64,000 bases of DNA from an uncultured Collinsella sp. (GCA_938005465.1 CALLNU010000046.1:1-64000); one strand, 5' to 3'; counted from the first letter of the stretch, positions 32,281-41,521 are shown. Program-made: numbers and translations. The notes: generated by a model from the sequence alone, not told the origin.

Positions 32281-32451
32281 CTAATTTGCAAAGAAGTGAC
32301 GCGCCATGCACTTGGCGCCCAACGTCTCCCTCCGGATGTTGCCCTGCGAACCATCGATCCAGGCCTTCAGGCTCATAGGGACGTCCTCGACCCTTGCAGC
32401 GTCGAACTCGGGCGCGAGGGCAAGTAAAGCATGCGCGATAGCATTGAACAT
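32281..32451 (-). CDS. Small unknown protein between argG and argH (56 aa)
   Basis: GAGGAG lies 8 nt before an ATG at 32451 that opens 56 codons, starting MFNAIAHALLALAPEFDAAR and ending in ARHFFAN. The protein has an N-terminal amphipathic or hydrophobic helix, two Trp/Gly-containing turns, one Cys and no membrane segment. I do not recognise it. Its good ribosome site, sensible codon use and position inside the argG-argH transcript argue for a real gene. A hairpin lies just upstream (32502-32531). Confidence 0.5.
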   Translation of the reverse strand: MFNAIAHALLALAPEFDAARVEDVPMSLKAWIDGSQGNIRRETLGAKCMARHFFAN

Positions 32452-32501
32452 AATGGATACTCCTCATATATATAGGCGCAGAGCCGCCAAATTGATAGAA
32501 G

Positions 32502-32531
32502 GAGCCCCGCCGGACAACCCCGGCGGGGCTC
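32502..32531 (-). terminator. Hairpin after argG (terminator or attenuator)
   Basis: GAGCCCCGCCGG pairs perfectly with CCGGCGGGGCTC around 6 nt. On the minus strand only a weak CTTCTATCAATTT follows. It lies between argG and the small gene, so it may lower downstream expression. Confidence 0.6.
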
Positions 32532-32684
32532 GGACTCAGCCGCAGACGCGGCATCATATATGCGGGCGGAACGTAGGGGCCACCGATGTTAAGAAGTGTC
32601 AGCAAGCATAACGAAAGGTAGGGACCCCGTGCGCCCGTTATGTATCACGCGGATGGGCCGCGCGGATACCAAGGGAAGGAGGCG

Positions 32685-33911
32685 CTAGGCCTGGGCGGCA
32701 GCAGAGCTGGGGCCCTGGACCTTTGCCCACGTCTTGAGTGACAGCGTATCGATCTCGATAAAGCCGGCGCTGGCCTTCTCGTCAAACGTAGTGTCGCGGT
32801 CGTAGGTAGCCAGACCGTAGTCATACAGGCTAAACGGGCTCTTGCGGCCGACGACATGGCAGTTGCCCTTAAAGAACTTCAGACGGACGGTGCCGGTCAC
32901 GAACTTCTGGGTGTCGGCCATAAAGGCGTCGAGCGCGTTTTTGAGCGGGCTGTACCACTGGCCGTTGTACACGGCGGTGGCCCAATCCTGCTCGAGCTTG
33001 ATCTTGGTCTTGAGCAGGTCGCCCTCGACGCAGATGTCCTCGAGCGCCTTGTGGGCGGTGATGAGCGTCAGGGCGCCGGGAACCTCGTAGCACTCGCGGC
33101 TCTTAAGGCCCACCAGGCGATCCTCGACCAGATCGAGACGGCCAAAGCCATTGTCGCCGGAGATCTTGTTGAGGGAGATGACAATCTCGGAGAGCTTCAT
33201 CTTCTTGCCGTCGACGGCGACGGGCTTGCCGGCCTCAAACTCAATCTCGGTGTAGGTCGGGGTGTCCGGCGTGTCCTCGGGGTTCTTAGTCATAACCCAA
33301 GCGTCATCGAGCGGCTCGTTCCAGGGATCCTCCAGGTGGCCGCACTCAATGGCACGACCCCACAGGTTGTCGTCGATGGAGTAGGGGTTGTCGTTGGCAC
33401 CCTCGGGAACCGGCACGTTGTGGGCGTGGGCATAGGCGACCTCGTCGGGACGGCACTTCAGATCCCACTCGCGCACCGGGGCGATAACCTTGAGCTCAGG
33501 GTCGAGGGCCTTGACGGCAGCCTCAAAACGAACCTGGTCGTTACCCTTGCCGGTGCAGCCGTGGGCGACGTAGGTCGCGCCAAACTCGTGGGCGACCTCA
33601 ACAAGCTTCTTGGCAAGCAGCGGGCGAGACAGGGCGGAGAGCAGCGGATACTTGTTCTCGTACATGGAGTTTGCTGCGATGGCTTTGGTCAGGAACTCAT
33701 CGGAGAACTCGTCGCGCAGGTCGAGCACCTGGCAATCGAGAACGCCCAGGTCGAGCGCCTTCTGCTTCTTGGCATCCAGTCCGGTCTCTTCCTGGCCCAC
33801 GTTGCCGCAGATGCAAACGACATCGAGATTCTTCTCGTCCTGGAGCCATTTGACACATACGGATGTATCAAGACCACCGGAATATGCGAGAACGACTTTT
33901 TCCTTGCTCAT
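32685..33911 (-). CDS. argG: Argininosuccinate synthase
   Basis: A 408-residue ATP-PP-loop enzyme opening VVLAYSGGLDTSVCVKWL. It has YVAHGCTGKGNDQVRFE near residue 115 and SIDDNLWGRAIECGHLEDPW further on. It joins citrulline and aspartate into argininosuccinate. ATG at 33911 follows AAAGGAA. It is first in the argG-small ORF-argH block. The 554-nt upstream gap presumably carries its promoter. Confidence 0.96.
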   Translation of the reverse strand: MSKEKVVLAYSGGLDTSVCVKWLQDEKNLDVVCICGNVGQEETGLDAKKQKALDLGVLDCQVLDLRDEFSDEFLTKAIAANSMYENKYPLLSALSRPLLAKKLVEVAHEFGATYVAHGCTGKGNDQVRFEAAVKALDPELKVIAPVREWDLKCRPDEVAYAHAHNVPVPEGANDNPYSIDDNLWGRAIECGHLEDPWNEPLDDAWVMTKNPEDTPDTPTYTEIEFEAGKPVAVDGKKMKLSEIVISLNKISGDNGFGRLDLVEDRLVGLKSRECYEVPGALTLITAHKALEDICVEGDLLKTKIKLEQDWATAVYNGQWYSPLKNALDAFMADTQKFVTGTVRLKFFKGNCHVVGRKSPFSLYDYGLATYDRDTTFDEKASAGFIEIDTLSLKTWAKVQGPSSAAAQA

Positions 33912-34465
33912 GGCTGTTTCCTTTCGCCCTTGGTAGCTAGTTAGAACATCGGTCAGTTGCAAGTCATTTCAAGGTCATATACCGTGCAATATCAGGTTAA
34001 ATAGCAAAAATCAGCACATACATGCCCTAGAAACATGCAGCAATGTCGTGCTAAAACCCAACGACCTCAAAATGACTCTGTTGAGGCAATTCGCCCCATG
34101 CGGACAGAGACGATTGTTATCGTCGTCGGGAAATTGCGCGCTGGCGTCGGATGGCATTGTCTGCAGTGGTGATGATCTTTACGAACTGCATCTGCCTCTC
34201 CTTTCACGTATCGCCGGGCGCAATTCAAATATCGTAAACGGTACCTTTTACTCGGTAAGCGGTTGTTTTTCCGTCTCCGTTTTCGATGGTCGCTATATTA
34301 CGCTAAAGTGCCCGCAGCACAAGCGACAAATTCAAATTTCTGAAAAGTTTTTTCATTACTTTGTGAAGCGTGGTGCAAACACGCTCCGTTCCTGCGAAAA
34401 TACGCTCGACTACGAGTTGATGGTTATAACGTCTGAAACAATCTCGAAACGAAAGGCTCGCTTTT
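33912..34465. other. AT-richer divergent gap between argG and a Cof hydrolase
   Basis: A 554-nt gap, clearly richer in A and T than the genes around it. It should hold two divergent promoters. A 459-nt plus-strand open frame (34048-34506) lacks a ribosome site and overlaps the real start of the next gene, so it is not called. No clear ArgR box, T-box or other riboswitch was recognised. Confidence 0.5.
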
Positions 34466-35293
34466 ATGCAAACTTACGAATCGGACGCCAACATCGGCAA
34501 CATTAAGATTCTCGCCGTCGATATGGACAAGACGCTGCTGACCGACGAGCGTGTGCTGCCCCAGGGTCTTGATGAGCGCCTGGACAAGCTCGCCGACGCC
34601 GGCATCGTATTCTGCCCCGCCAGCGGACGTCCCGCCCCCAAGCTCGAGGAGATGTTCGAGGGCATCAAGAACCGCCTCGCCTTTTGTCCCGACAACGGAG
34701 CGTGCGTGATCTATCGCGGCAGCTATATCTATAAAAGCAATATTGACGTGGAGCTGTATCAGCAGGTCTTGAACCGTGCCTCGGAGGATCCTCGCGCTGT
34801 CCCCGTCCTGTGCTGCTTCGACGAGTTCTACGTGCTTGCCCGCGACCATCAATACCACGACGAGATCAGCGTCTACTACAACACAATCAACTACGTCGAC
34901 AGCTTTGAGGGCATTGATTTCGAGTCCAACAAGATTTCGGTCTTCTTCCCCGGCTACGACGCCGAGCCCGCTTTCCGCGAGACCTATAGCCCCGAGTTCT
35001 CGGACAAGCTCTACGTCACCAACGCTGGGCGCGAGTGGATCGACTTTATGAACCTGGGCGTCGACAAGGGCGCCGGCGTCGCTCACCTGTGCGAGCACCT
35101 GGGCATCGATATTGCCGACGCCGCCGCCGTGGGCGACACCTACAACGACATCCCCATGCTCGAGCGCGTCGGTCACAGCTTTATCGTGGACAACGCCGAG
35201 GAGCACATGAACGCGCATGCCAAGTGGCGCATTCCGAGCAACAACGACGGGGGCGTACTGACGCTCATCGACGCCATCTTGGCGGCTCGTTAA
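34466..35293 (+). CDS. Cof-type HAD-IIB family phosphatase
   Basis: A 275-residue HAD-IIB enzyme. Motif I is LAVDMDKTLLTDE, motif II is CPASGRP, and the late motifs are DKGAGVAHLCEHLG and AAVGDTYNDIPML (the Mg2+ aspartates). The C2B cap lies between residues 85 and 190. Family members hydrolyse sugar phosphates or cofactors such as PLP. ATG at 34466 follows GAAAGG. It ends 11 nt before the 130-bp palindrome at 35305. Confidence 0.88.
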   Translation: MQTYESDANIGNIKILAVDMDKTLLTDERVLPQGLDERLDKLADAGIVFCPASGRPAPKLEEMFEGIKNRLAFCPDNGACVIYRGSYIYKSNIDVELYQQVLNRASEDPRAVPVLCCFDEFYVLARDHQYHDEISVYYNTINYVDSFEGIDFESNKISVFFPGYDAEPAFRETYSPEFSDKLYVTNAGREWIDFMNLGVDKGAGVAHLCEHLGIDIADAAAVGDTYNDIPMLERVGHSFIVDNAEEHMNAHAKWRIPSNNDGGVLTLIDAILAAR

Positions 35294-35304
35294 CGTAGCT
35301 CATC

Positions 35305-35434
35305 GGACCTGGCCGGGCGAGGCGGGTAAGTTTTTCGCTCGGTCAGGTCCTGGGCTCGCTCGGAAAGCACATTAAGTGCTTTCCGGCTCGTGCGGAATCT
35401 ACGAAAAACTTACCCGCCTCGCCCGGCCAGGTCC
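35305..35434. repeat. Very large hairpin with 33-bp perfect arms
   Basis: Bases 35305-35337 and 35402-35434 are perfect reverse complements (33 bp; the arm starts GGACCTGGCCGGGCGAGGCG). A second perfect 10-bp hairpin (CGGAAAGCAC-ATTAA-GTGCTTTCCG, 35361-35385) sits in the loop. It lies between converging genes. See the finding. Confidence 0.92.
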
Positions 35435-35501
35435 TGCGGTGACTTGCTTGCCGCCTGGATGGCGTCTTGGCGTCTAGATACTTGGCTGATTTTTTTGGAA
35501 T

Positions 35502-35535
35502 GAAGGGGGCTCCTTGTTGGCAAGGAGCCCCCTTC
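35502..35535. terminator. Bidirectional terminator near polA
   Basis: GAAGGGGGCTCCTTG and CAAGGAGCCCCCTTC are perfect 15-bp arms with a TTGG loop. T-rich bases follow on both strands, weakly. Confidence 0.8.
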
Positions 35536-35569
35536 TGGTTTTGGTTACTTTGGAGTTGTGGGTGTAACC

Positions 35570-38317
35570 TTACTTGGCGTCGGCCCAGGTTACTCCGGTT
35601 GAGGCTTCGGCGATGAGGGGTACGCGTAGGTCTACGACGTGTTCCATGACGTCGCGGACCATGGTGGTTAGGCGCTCGACTTCGTCGATGGGGCACTCAA
35701 AGTCCAGTTCGTCGTGTACCTGCAGGATCATGTGGGCGGCAAAGCCTTCCTCTTCCAGGCGGCGGCTTACGCGGGCCATGGCGATCTTGATAATGTCGGC
35801 GGCGGTTCCCTGCATGGGGTGGTTCATGGCCGTGCGCTCGCCAAAGCCGCGGAGTTGCGGGTTTTTGGCCTTGAGCTCGGGAATATGACGGCGGCGGCCG
35901 AACATGGTCTCGGCGTAGCCCGTCTGCTTGGCGCGTGCCACCACGTTGTCGAGGAACGTACGCACGCCCGGGTAGGCCTCGTAGTAGCGGTCGATCATGT
36001 CGCGCGCCTCGGCCATCGAGATATGCAGCGACTGCGACAGGCCGTAGGCCTGCTGGCCATACACGATGCCAAAGTTCACGGCCTTGGCGCGACTGCGCAG
36101 GTCGGGCGTTACCTCGGACACCGGCACACCAAACACGCGCGCCGCCGTCTCGGCATGGAAGTCCTCGCCCTCGTTAAAGGCGCACACCAAGTGCTCGTCA
36201 CCCGAGAGATGTGCCAGCAGACGCAGCTCGATCTGCGAGTAGTCCACCGCCAAAAAGACGCTTCCCTCGCCTGCCGAAAACGCCGTCTTGACGGTACGCC
36301 CCAGCTCCGAGCGCGTCGGAATGTTTTGCAGATTAGGGTCGCTCGAAGACAGACGCCCCGTCGCGGTGATGGTCTGGTTGTACGTGGTGTGCACACGACC
36401 GTCACCGCGGCGCAGCGGGCCCAACGTGTCCAGATAGGTTGACTTGATCTTGGACTTCTCGCGCCAGTCTAAGATCAAACGAACAATCTCGTGGTCACGG
36501 GCAAGATCACCCAGTACCTTGGCATTGGTCGAATAGTAACCGCGCTTGGTCTTTTTGAGACCCTTGGTCGGAAGGCCCATCACATCAAAGAGCACATGCG
36601 AAAGTTGCATGGGGCTGCCGATGTTAAAGGTCTCGTCACCGGCAAGGTCGCGAATGCTTCGTTCGACCTCGGTGATCTGGGTCGCCAGACCCTCGGACAG
36701 ACTGTGCAGGCGGTCGGGGTCCACGAGCATGCCCGCGCGCTCCATCTTGGCAAGTACCGGAACGAGCGGCATCTCGATGCCATCGAACACGTTGGAGGCG
36801 TTCTCACGGGCCATGCACTCGCGCAACGGCGCCACGAGCGCCAGCGTCAGAGCCGCAGTACGGGCGGCAGGCGCCGGAGCGTCCTCACCAGCACCCTCTG
36901 CACCGCGCGCCGCAGGCAACGCCATCTGCAGATAGGTATCGGCCAGATATGCCTCATCGAACTCGGAGCGATCGGAATCCAGCAGATAGGCAGCGACCAC
37001 GGTATCGAAGATACGCGTGGAATCGGCAGCGAGCGGATCCATGAGCTCGGGCTCAGAAGAATCGATGGGCGAAAGCTCGTGCAGCAGCGCTTTCGTATCC
37101 GGGCTCGCCACGCGGCCCTCCATAAACAGGCTCGCAAGCACGCCGGCGATCACACCGTGAGCGAAGTTGAAGCCCTCAACCTCAGCCGCCGCACAGCTGT
37201 CGCCCTCCTCGAGCGCGAACAGGCCCTTGGACGTCGCCAACCACAGCGTGCGCGTCAGCCCAAAGAGCGCGCCCTCTTCCTTGTCGTCGTCCACCACGGC
37301 GGCGACCCACTCGCCGGCATCAATCGCGCGGGAGACCTCAGCCGCAACGGCACCAAGCGCGTCGGCATCGCCGGCGGCTGCGCGAACCATAGCAGGTATC
37401 TCAAACACACTGGAGGCAGCAGCCCCGCCCTCGCCGCCGATCAGCGCCAAGAAACGGTTCTGCATGGCGGTGATACCAAGCGTACCCAGCGCCGCGGAAA
37501 CCTCATCGGCAGAAAACGCCGGGAAGGACGTCGCCTCAAAGTCGAGCTCGACGGGCGCATCGGTGCGAATTGTCGCAACCTTGCGGCTCAGTAGTGCGTC
37601 ATCGATGTGTGCACGCAGGTTCTCGCCCATCTTGCCCTTGACCTCATCGGCATGCGCGATGACTTCGTCCAGGCTACCGTACTTCGCAATGAGCGCACTC
37701 GCCTTTTTGGGACCGATGCCCGGTACACCGGGGATGTTGTCGGACGTATCGCCCTTTAGACCGTAAAAATCGGGCACGAGCGCCGGCGTAATGCCGTGAT
37801 ACAGGTCGTCCACGCTCTCGGGCGTCATAATCGCCACGTCGGACAGGCCCTTGCGGGTCGAGACCACGTTGACGTGCTCGGTCACGAGTTGATACATGTC
37901 GCGGTCGCCGGTCACCAGTAGCATGTCGCAGCCGACCTCTTCACCCAGGCGCGCCATGGTTCCCAGGATGTCATCGCCTTCCCAGCCCTCGGACTGCAGA
38001 ATCGGCACGTTGAGCGCGGCGAGCAGCTCCTTAATCATAGGGAACTGCGCATGCAGATCGGGGTCCATGGGCGGGCGTTGCGCCTTATACTGCGGCAGCA
38101 TCTCCATGCGCACGCGCGGTTTACCCTTGTCAAACGCCACGACGACGCCGTCGGGGTTAAAGGCATCGATCATCTTGAGAAACATGTTCAGAAAGCCAAA
38201 GATCGCGTTGGTGGGGCGACCGTCCGGCGCGTTCATGGTCGGCGGCACGGCGTGGAAGGCGCGATGCATGAGCGAGTTGCCGTCGATAACGGCAAAGGTG
38301 CGGCGCTTGTCAGACAT
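35570..38317 (-). CDS. polA: DNA polymerase I
   Basis: A 915-residue PolA. The N-terminal 300 residues are the 5'-3' exonuclease (VIDGNSLMHRAFHAVPP, GWEGDDILGT, GLKGDTSDNIPGVPGIGPKKA). The polymerase domain has motif A AVDYSQIELRLLAHLSGDEH, motif B RSRAKAVNFGIVYGQQAYGL and motif C LQVHDELDFE. The middle domain keeps FDTVVAAYLLD but has no DxE pair where the proofreading site should start (VVDDDKEEG instead). The 3'-5' exonuclease is thus probably inactive, as in many Gram-positive Pol I enzymes. ATG at 38317 follows GAGGT. Confidence 0.95.
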   Translation of the reverse strand: MSDKRRTFAVIDGNSLMHRAFHAVPPTMNAPDGRPTNAIFGFLNMFLKMIDAFNPDGVVVAFDKGKPRVRMEMLPQYKAQRPPMDPDLHAQFPMIKELLAALNVPILQSEGWEGDDILGTMARLGEEVGCDMLLVTGDRDMYQLVTEHVNVVSTRKGLSDVAIMTPESVDDLYHGITPALVPDFYGLKGDTSDNIPGVPGIGPKKASALIAKYGSLDEVIAHADEVKGKMGENLRAHIDDALLSRKVATIRTDAPVELDFEATSFPAFSADEVSAALGTLGITAMQNRFLALIGGEGGAAASSVFEIPAMVRAAAGDADALGAVAAEVSRAIDAGEWVAAVVDDDKEEGALFGLTRTLWLATSKGLFALEEGDSCAAAEVEGFNFAHGVIAGVLASLFMEGRVASPDTKALLHELSPIDSSEPELMDPLAADSTRIFDTVVAAYLLDSDRSEFDEAYLADTYLQMALPAARGAEGAGEDAPAPAARTAALTLALVAPLRECMARENASNVFDGIEMPLVPVLAKMERAGMLVDPDRLHSLSEGLATQITEVERSIRDLAGDETFNIGSPMQLSHVLFDVMGLPTKGLKKTKRGYYSTNAKVLGDLARDHEIVRLILDWREKSKIKSTYLDTLGPLRRGDGRVHTTYNQTITATGRLSSSDPNLQNIPTRSELGRTVKTAFSAGEGSVFLAVDYSQIELRLLAHLSGDEHLVCAFNEGEDFHAETAARVFGVPVSEVTPDLRSRAKAVNFGIVYGQQAYGLSQSLHISMAEARDMIDRYYEAYPGVRTFLDNVVARAKQTGYAETMFGRRRHIPELKAKNPQLRGFGERTAMNHPMQGTAADIIKIAMARVSRRLEEEGFAAHMILQVHDELDFECPIDEVERLTTMVRDVMEHVVDLRVPLIAEASTGVTWADAK

Positions 38318-38483
38318 ATTGAATACCTCGCTTTGGGCTGGGCACGGTTTGCTCACTCCAGTTTACACGCTCCCCGCCCCGCGGCCACCTCACATCAAGC
38401 TCCCCCGCCACCGTGAGCCCGCGCGTGATACGATGGCTCACGGTACATCAACCAGCACGATCGATCCGAAAGGAGCCTGCGTC

Positions 38484-39881
38484 ATGGAGCGTCCCTGCGC
38501 ATGGAAAAAGTACACGCCACAGCAAGTCGAGGAGCTCGAGGAGCTTTGCCGCGGCTATAAGCAGTTTTTGAGCGAGAACAAGACCGAGCGCCTGTGCGTC
38601 AAGACCGGCATCAAGATGGCCGAGGAGGCGGGATACGTCGACCTGGAGACCGTGATCGCCGAAGGCCGCGAGCTCAAGGCAGGCGACAAGGTGTACGCCG
38701 CCAATCACGGCAAGGACCTCATGCTCGTCAACCTGGGCAACGCCCCGCTCGAGCAGGGCTTTAACATCCTGGGCGCCCACGTGGACTCGCCGCGCCTAGA
38801 CCTTAAGCAGAACCCCGCCTTCGAGGCCGGCGACATGGCCTACCTCGACACGCACTACTACGGTGGCGTCAAGAGCTACCACTGGGTGGCCTCCCCGCTC
38901 GCACTCGTGGGCGTCATCTGCAAAAAGGACGGTACCACCGTCGACATCAATATCGGCGACAAGGCGGACGACCCGGTCTTTACCATCTCCGACCTGCTGA
39001 TCCACCTCTCGAGCGAGCAGATGTCCAAGCCTGCCAAGGACGCCGTCGATGCCGAGATTCTCGACGTGATCGTGGGCGGCCGCCCCGTCAAGTTCGATGA
39101 GGACGACAAGGACGCCCCCAAGGAGCCCGTCAAGCAGATGTTCCTGGATATCCTCAAGGAGCAGTACGACGTCGAGGAGGAGGACTTCCTCTCCGCCGAG
39201 ATCGAGGTCGTGCCCGCCGGCCCCGCCCGCGACATGGGCCTCGACCGCTCCATGATTCTGGGCTATGGCCATGACGACCGCGTCTGTGCCTACCCCTCCA
39301 TGCTCGCCCAGATCAACGTCACCAACGTGGAGCGCACGAGCATCACGCTCATCGTCGACAAGGAGGAGATCGGTTCCGTGGGTGCCACCGGCATGACGAG
39401 TCGCTTCTTCGAGAACACCGTCGCCGAGATCATGATGCTCGCCGGCGAGGACAGCCCGCTGGCTCTGCGCCGCGCGCTCGCCCGCAGCCGTATGCTCTCC
39501 TCCGACGTGTCCGCCGGCTTCGACCCGGGCTATGCCGGCAAGTTCGAGACCAAGAACGCCGCCTTCATGGGTCGCGGCCTGTGCTTTAACAAGTACACGG
39601 GCAGCCGCGGCAAGGGCGGCTCTAACGACGCCGACGCCGAGTATGTGGCCCTCGTCCGCGACATCATGGACGAGGCCGGCGTGGACTTCCAGACCTGCGA
39701 GCTCGGCCGCGTCAACGCTGGTGGCGGCGGCACCATCGCCTACATCATGGCCAAGTACGGCATGAACGTCATCGACTCCGGCGTTGCCGTCCTGTCCATG
39801 CACGCCCTGTGGGAGGTCGCCAACAAGGCCGACATCTACGAGGCATATCGCGGTTACAAGGCCTTCATCGAGCGAGCCTAA
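38484..39881 (+). CDS. M18-family aspartyl aminopeptidase
   Basis: A 465-residue zinc aminopeptidase of the M18 family. Metal-binding blocks are visible: GAHVDSPRLDLK, VDKEEIGSVGATGM (catalytic Glu pair) and GYGHDDRVCAYPSM. NAGGGGTIAYIMAKYG and SMHALWEV close the protein. It removes N-terminal acidic residues from peptides in the cytoplasm. ATG at 38484 follows AAAGGAG; the frame is open far upstream over polA but that part is antisense shadow. Hairpin repeat copy D follows after 13 nt. Confidence 0.9.
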   Translation: MERPCAWKKYTPQQVEELEELCRGYKQFLSENKTERLCVKTGIKMAEEAGYVDLETVIAEGRELKAGDKVYAANHGKDLMLVNLGNAPLEQGFNILGAHVDSPRLDLKQNPAFEAGDMAYLDTHYYGGVKSYHWVASPLALVGVICKKDGTTVDINIGDKADDPVFTISDLLIHLSSEQMSKPAKDAVDAEILDVIVGGRPVKFDEDDKDAPKEPVKQMFLDILKEQYDVEEEDFLSAEIEVVPAGPARDMGLDRSMILGYGHDDRVCAYPSMLAQINVTNVERTSITLIVDKEEIGSVGATGMTSRFFENTVAEIMMLAGEDSPLALRRALARSRMLSSDVSAGFDPGYAGKFETKNAAFMGRGLCFNKYTGSRGKGGSNDADAEYVALVRDIMDEAGVDFQTCELGRVNAGGGGTIAYIMAKYGMNVIDSGVAVLSMHALWEVANKADIYEAYRGYKAFIERA

Positions 39882-39894
39882 CCAACCCTTCATC

Positions 39895-39961
39895 AGTTGC
39901 GGTGAAATACGGACTAAACTGGCCCATAAACGGCCAAAACAGACCGTATTCCACCGCAACT
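39895..39961. repeat. Dispersed hairpin element, copy D
   Basis: Arms AGTTGCGGTGAAATACGGACT (39895-39915, 21 nt) and 39941-39961 match in 19 of 21 positions. It lies between the M18 gene and yaaA, both on the plus strand. This shows that the family is not limited to converging genes. Confidence 0.88.
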
Positions 39962-39981
39962 TTTTTGGCAGAGGAGAGTCC

Positions 39982-40791
39982 ATGCTGCAGGTCATCATTT
40001 CGCCCGCCAAGCAGATGCGCGCGGCCCAAGATGCTTTTGAAGTCCTGGGCATCCCACCCTTTGTGCGCGAGACGGCTCGCCTCCACCGCGCACTGCTAGA
40101 TATCGAGCGGAATGAAGGCAGCGGCGGCCTGCAGGCGCTGTGGAACGTGAGTGACAAACTGCTGGGACCTTGCCTCAACACACTGCATGAGTTCTGGCCC
40201 ATCCTGAAAAGCGGCGATCTCGACAATCCCGCACTCGCCCGTCACCTCTCCCCTGCCGTCATGTCCTATCACGGCATTCAATACCAGAGCATGGCGCCCG
40301 AGGTGATGGATGCCGCACAGCTCGACTGGCTGCAGGACCATCTGTGGATCCTCTCGGGCCTTTACGGATGCGTGCGCCCCTTTCATGCCGTTGAACCGTA
40401 TCGGCTGGAGATGGGCGCAAAGCTTGCCGTCGACGATGCCCGAGGCCTCTACGCGTTTTGGGGCGACAAGCTCGCACGGACCATCGCTCCGGCGAGCTCC
40501 AACGCTACGATCGTCAATCTCGCCAGCGCGGAATACGCCAAAGCCGTTCTGCCCCACCTCACCACCGATGTCACGGTCGTCACATGCCTCTTTGGTGAAG
40601 GCATCCGCAACGGCAAGCCCATCCAGCGCTCGACCGCCAGCAAAAAGGCACGCGGTTCGATGGTCCGCTGGATGGCGGAAAACAAGGTCGAGGACGCCGC
40701 CGGTCTTACCGAGTTCAACCTTGGCTACCGCTATGTCCCTGAGTTCTCGTCCCCAGACAGCATGGTCTTCATCAACGAACAGATGCCCTAG
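39982..40791 (+). CDS. yaaA: YaaA family peroxide-stress protein (UPF0246)
   Basis: A 269-residue YaaA homologue. It opens LQVIISPAKQM, has a YHGIQYQSM segment, YGCVRPFHAVEPYRLEM, FWGDKLA, VNLASAEYAKAV and the late KKARGSMVRWM. YaaA binds DNA and limits iron-dependent damage under hydrogen peroxide in E. coli. ATG at 39982 follows AGAGGAG. Hairpin repeats lie on both sides (copies D and E). Confidence 0.9.
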   Translation: MLQVIISPAKQMRAAQDAFEVLGIPPFVRETARLHRALLDIERNEGSGGLQALWNVSDKLLGPCLNTLHEFWPILKSGDLDNPALARHLSPAVMSYHGIQYQSMAPEVMDAAQLDWLQDHLWILSGLYGCVRPFHAVEPYRLEMGAKLAVDDARGLYAFWGDKLARTIAPASSNATIVNLASAEYAKAVLPHLTTDVTVVTCLFGEGIRNGKPIQRSTASKKARGSMVRWMAENKVEDAAGLTEFNLGYRYVPEFSSPDSMVFINEQMP

Positions 40792-40831
40792 AGCCGACAC
40801 CCGACACTGACCCGCTCAGCCTTCTCTATAT

Positions 40832-40899
40832 AAATTGCGGTGGAATAGTTCCTATTTGAGCCTTTTATCGCACAAGCAGGAACTATTCCACCGCAGCTT
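40832..40899. repeat. Dispersed hairpin element, copy E
   Basis: Left arm AAATTGCGGTGGAATAGTTC (40832 on) pairs with the arm ending at 40899, with about 20 of 22 matches. It lies between the converging yaaA and the 40928 gene, 41 and 29 nt from their stops. Confidence 0.88.
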
Positions 40900-40927
40900 T
40901 TATGATTTGGCCGGCTAGGCGCGACAC

Positions 40928-41449
40928 CTATTCTGCTAGACCGTCGGCCTTTGCAATCACGTTTGTCGAGCCGTCCTGATAGGTAATCTTGACATGCTCC
41001 ACCTCGGACACCGCAACACCCGTCGGGGGCTCCAGACGCCATTCCGTCAGGGCGATATCCATGGTCGCGGGCACATCTCCTTGATCTTTGAGCTTCACCG
41101 TGAGCGTTTTGAGCGCCGCGTCAAACGTCGCGCGTTCGATTTCTTCACCTGGAATGGACCCACCACTCAGCTGCAACTGCACAAACTCATCGCGCGGGTA
41201 CCAATAATCGCCCGGAACGGCGAGCGTATTGGCATTACCGCCAGTACTCCTCACCGTCATAATCGGTAGGCTATCATCAGCCTCGAACTCCCAGGCAGCG
41301 CCGCCGCGACCGCCAAACGTCCAAATACAAAAGGCAATCACCAACACGGCAAGCACCGCAAAACCAATCGCGACAAGGCCATGGTGCGCACGGCTTTCCT
41401 CGGCCGATACATCCCATTGCGTCTCTCGATATAGATGCTTGTCTTCCAT
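40928..41449 (-). CDS. Membrane-anchored protein of unknown function
   Basis: A 173-residue protein with a 24-residue cytoplasmic N-terminus, one membrane helix (LVAIGFAVLAVLVIAFCIW, residues 25-43) and an outside domain of about 125 residues rich in beta-forming sequence. It has no lipobox. I recognise no family. ATG at 41449 follows GGGGAGG. It is divergent from the TPP riboswitch/thiC transcript and convergent with yaaA. A substrate-binding or envelope-sensing role would be a guess. Confidence 0.65.
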   Translation of the reverse strand: MEDKHLYRETQWDVSAEESRAHHGLVAIGFAVLAVLVIAFCIWTFGGRGGAAWEFEADDSLPIMTVRSTGGNANTLAVPGDYWYPRDEFVQLQLSGGSIPGEEIERATFDAALKTLTVKLKDQGDVPATMDIALTEWRLEPPTGVAVSEVEHVKITYQDGSTNVIAKADGLAE

Positions 41450-41521
41450 GTTCGCCTCCCCACAGGCACGCTTGTTGGCCCAATCGTACCCATTCAGGCT
41501 ATACTTGAGCCCACCACATAA

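Noticed and set aside
32234..32605. A 123-aa minus-strand frame between argG and argH
   Set aside because: It has no ribosome site, crosses a terminator hairpin and is in another frame from the better-supported 56-codon gene.
34048..34506. Possible 152-aa gene on the plus strand
   Set aside because: GTG start without a ribosome site, no family motif, and overlap with the start of the well-supported Cof hydrolase gene.
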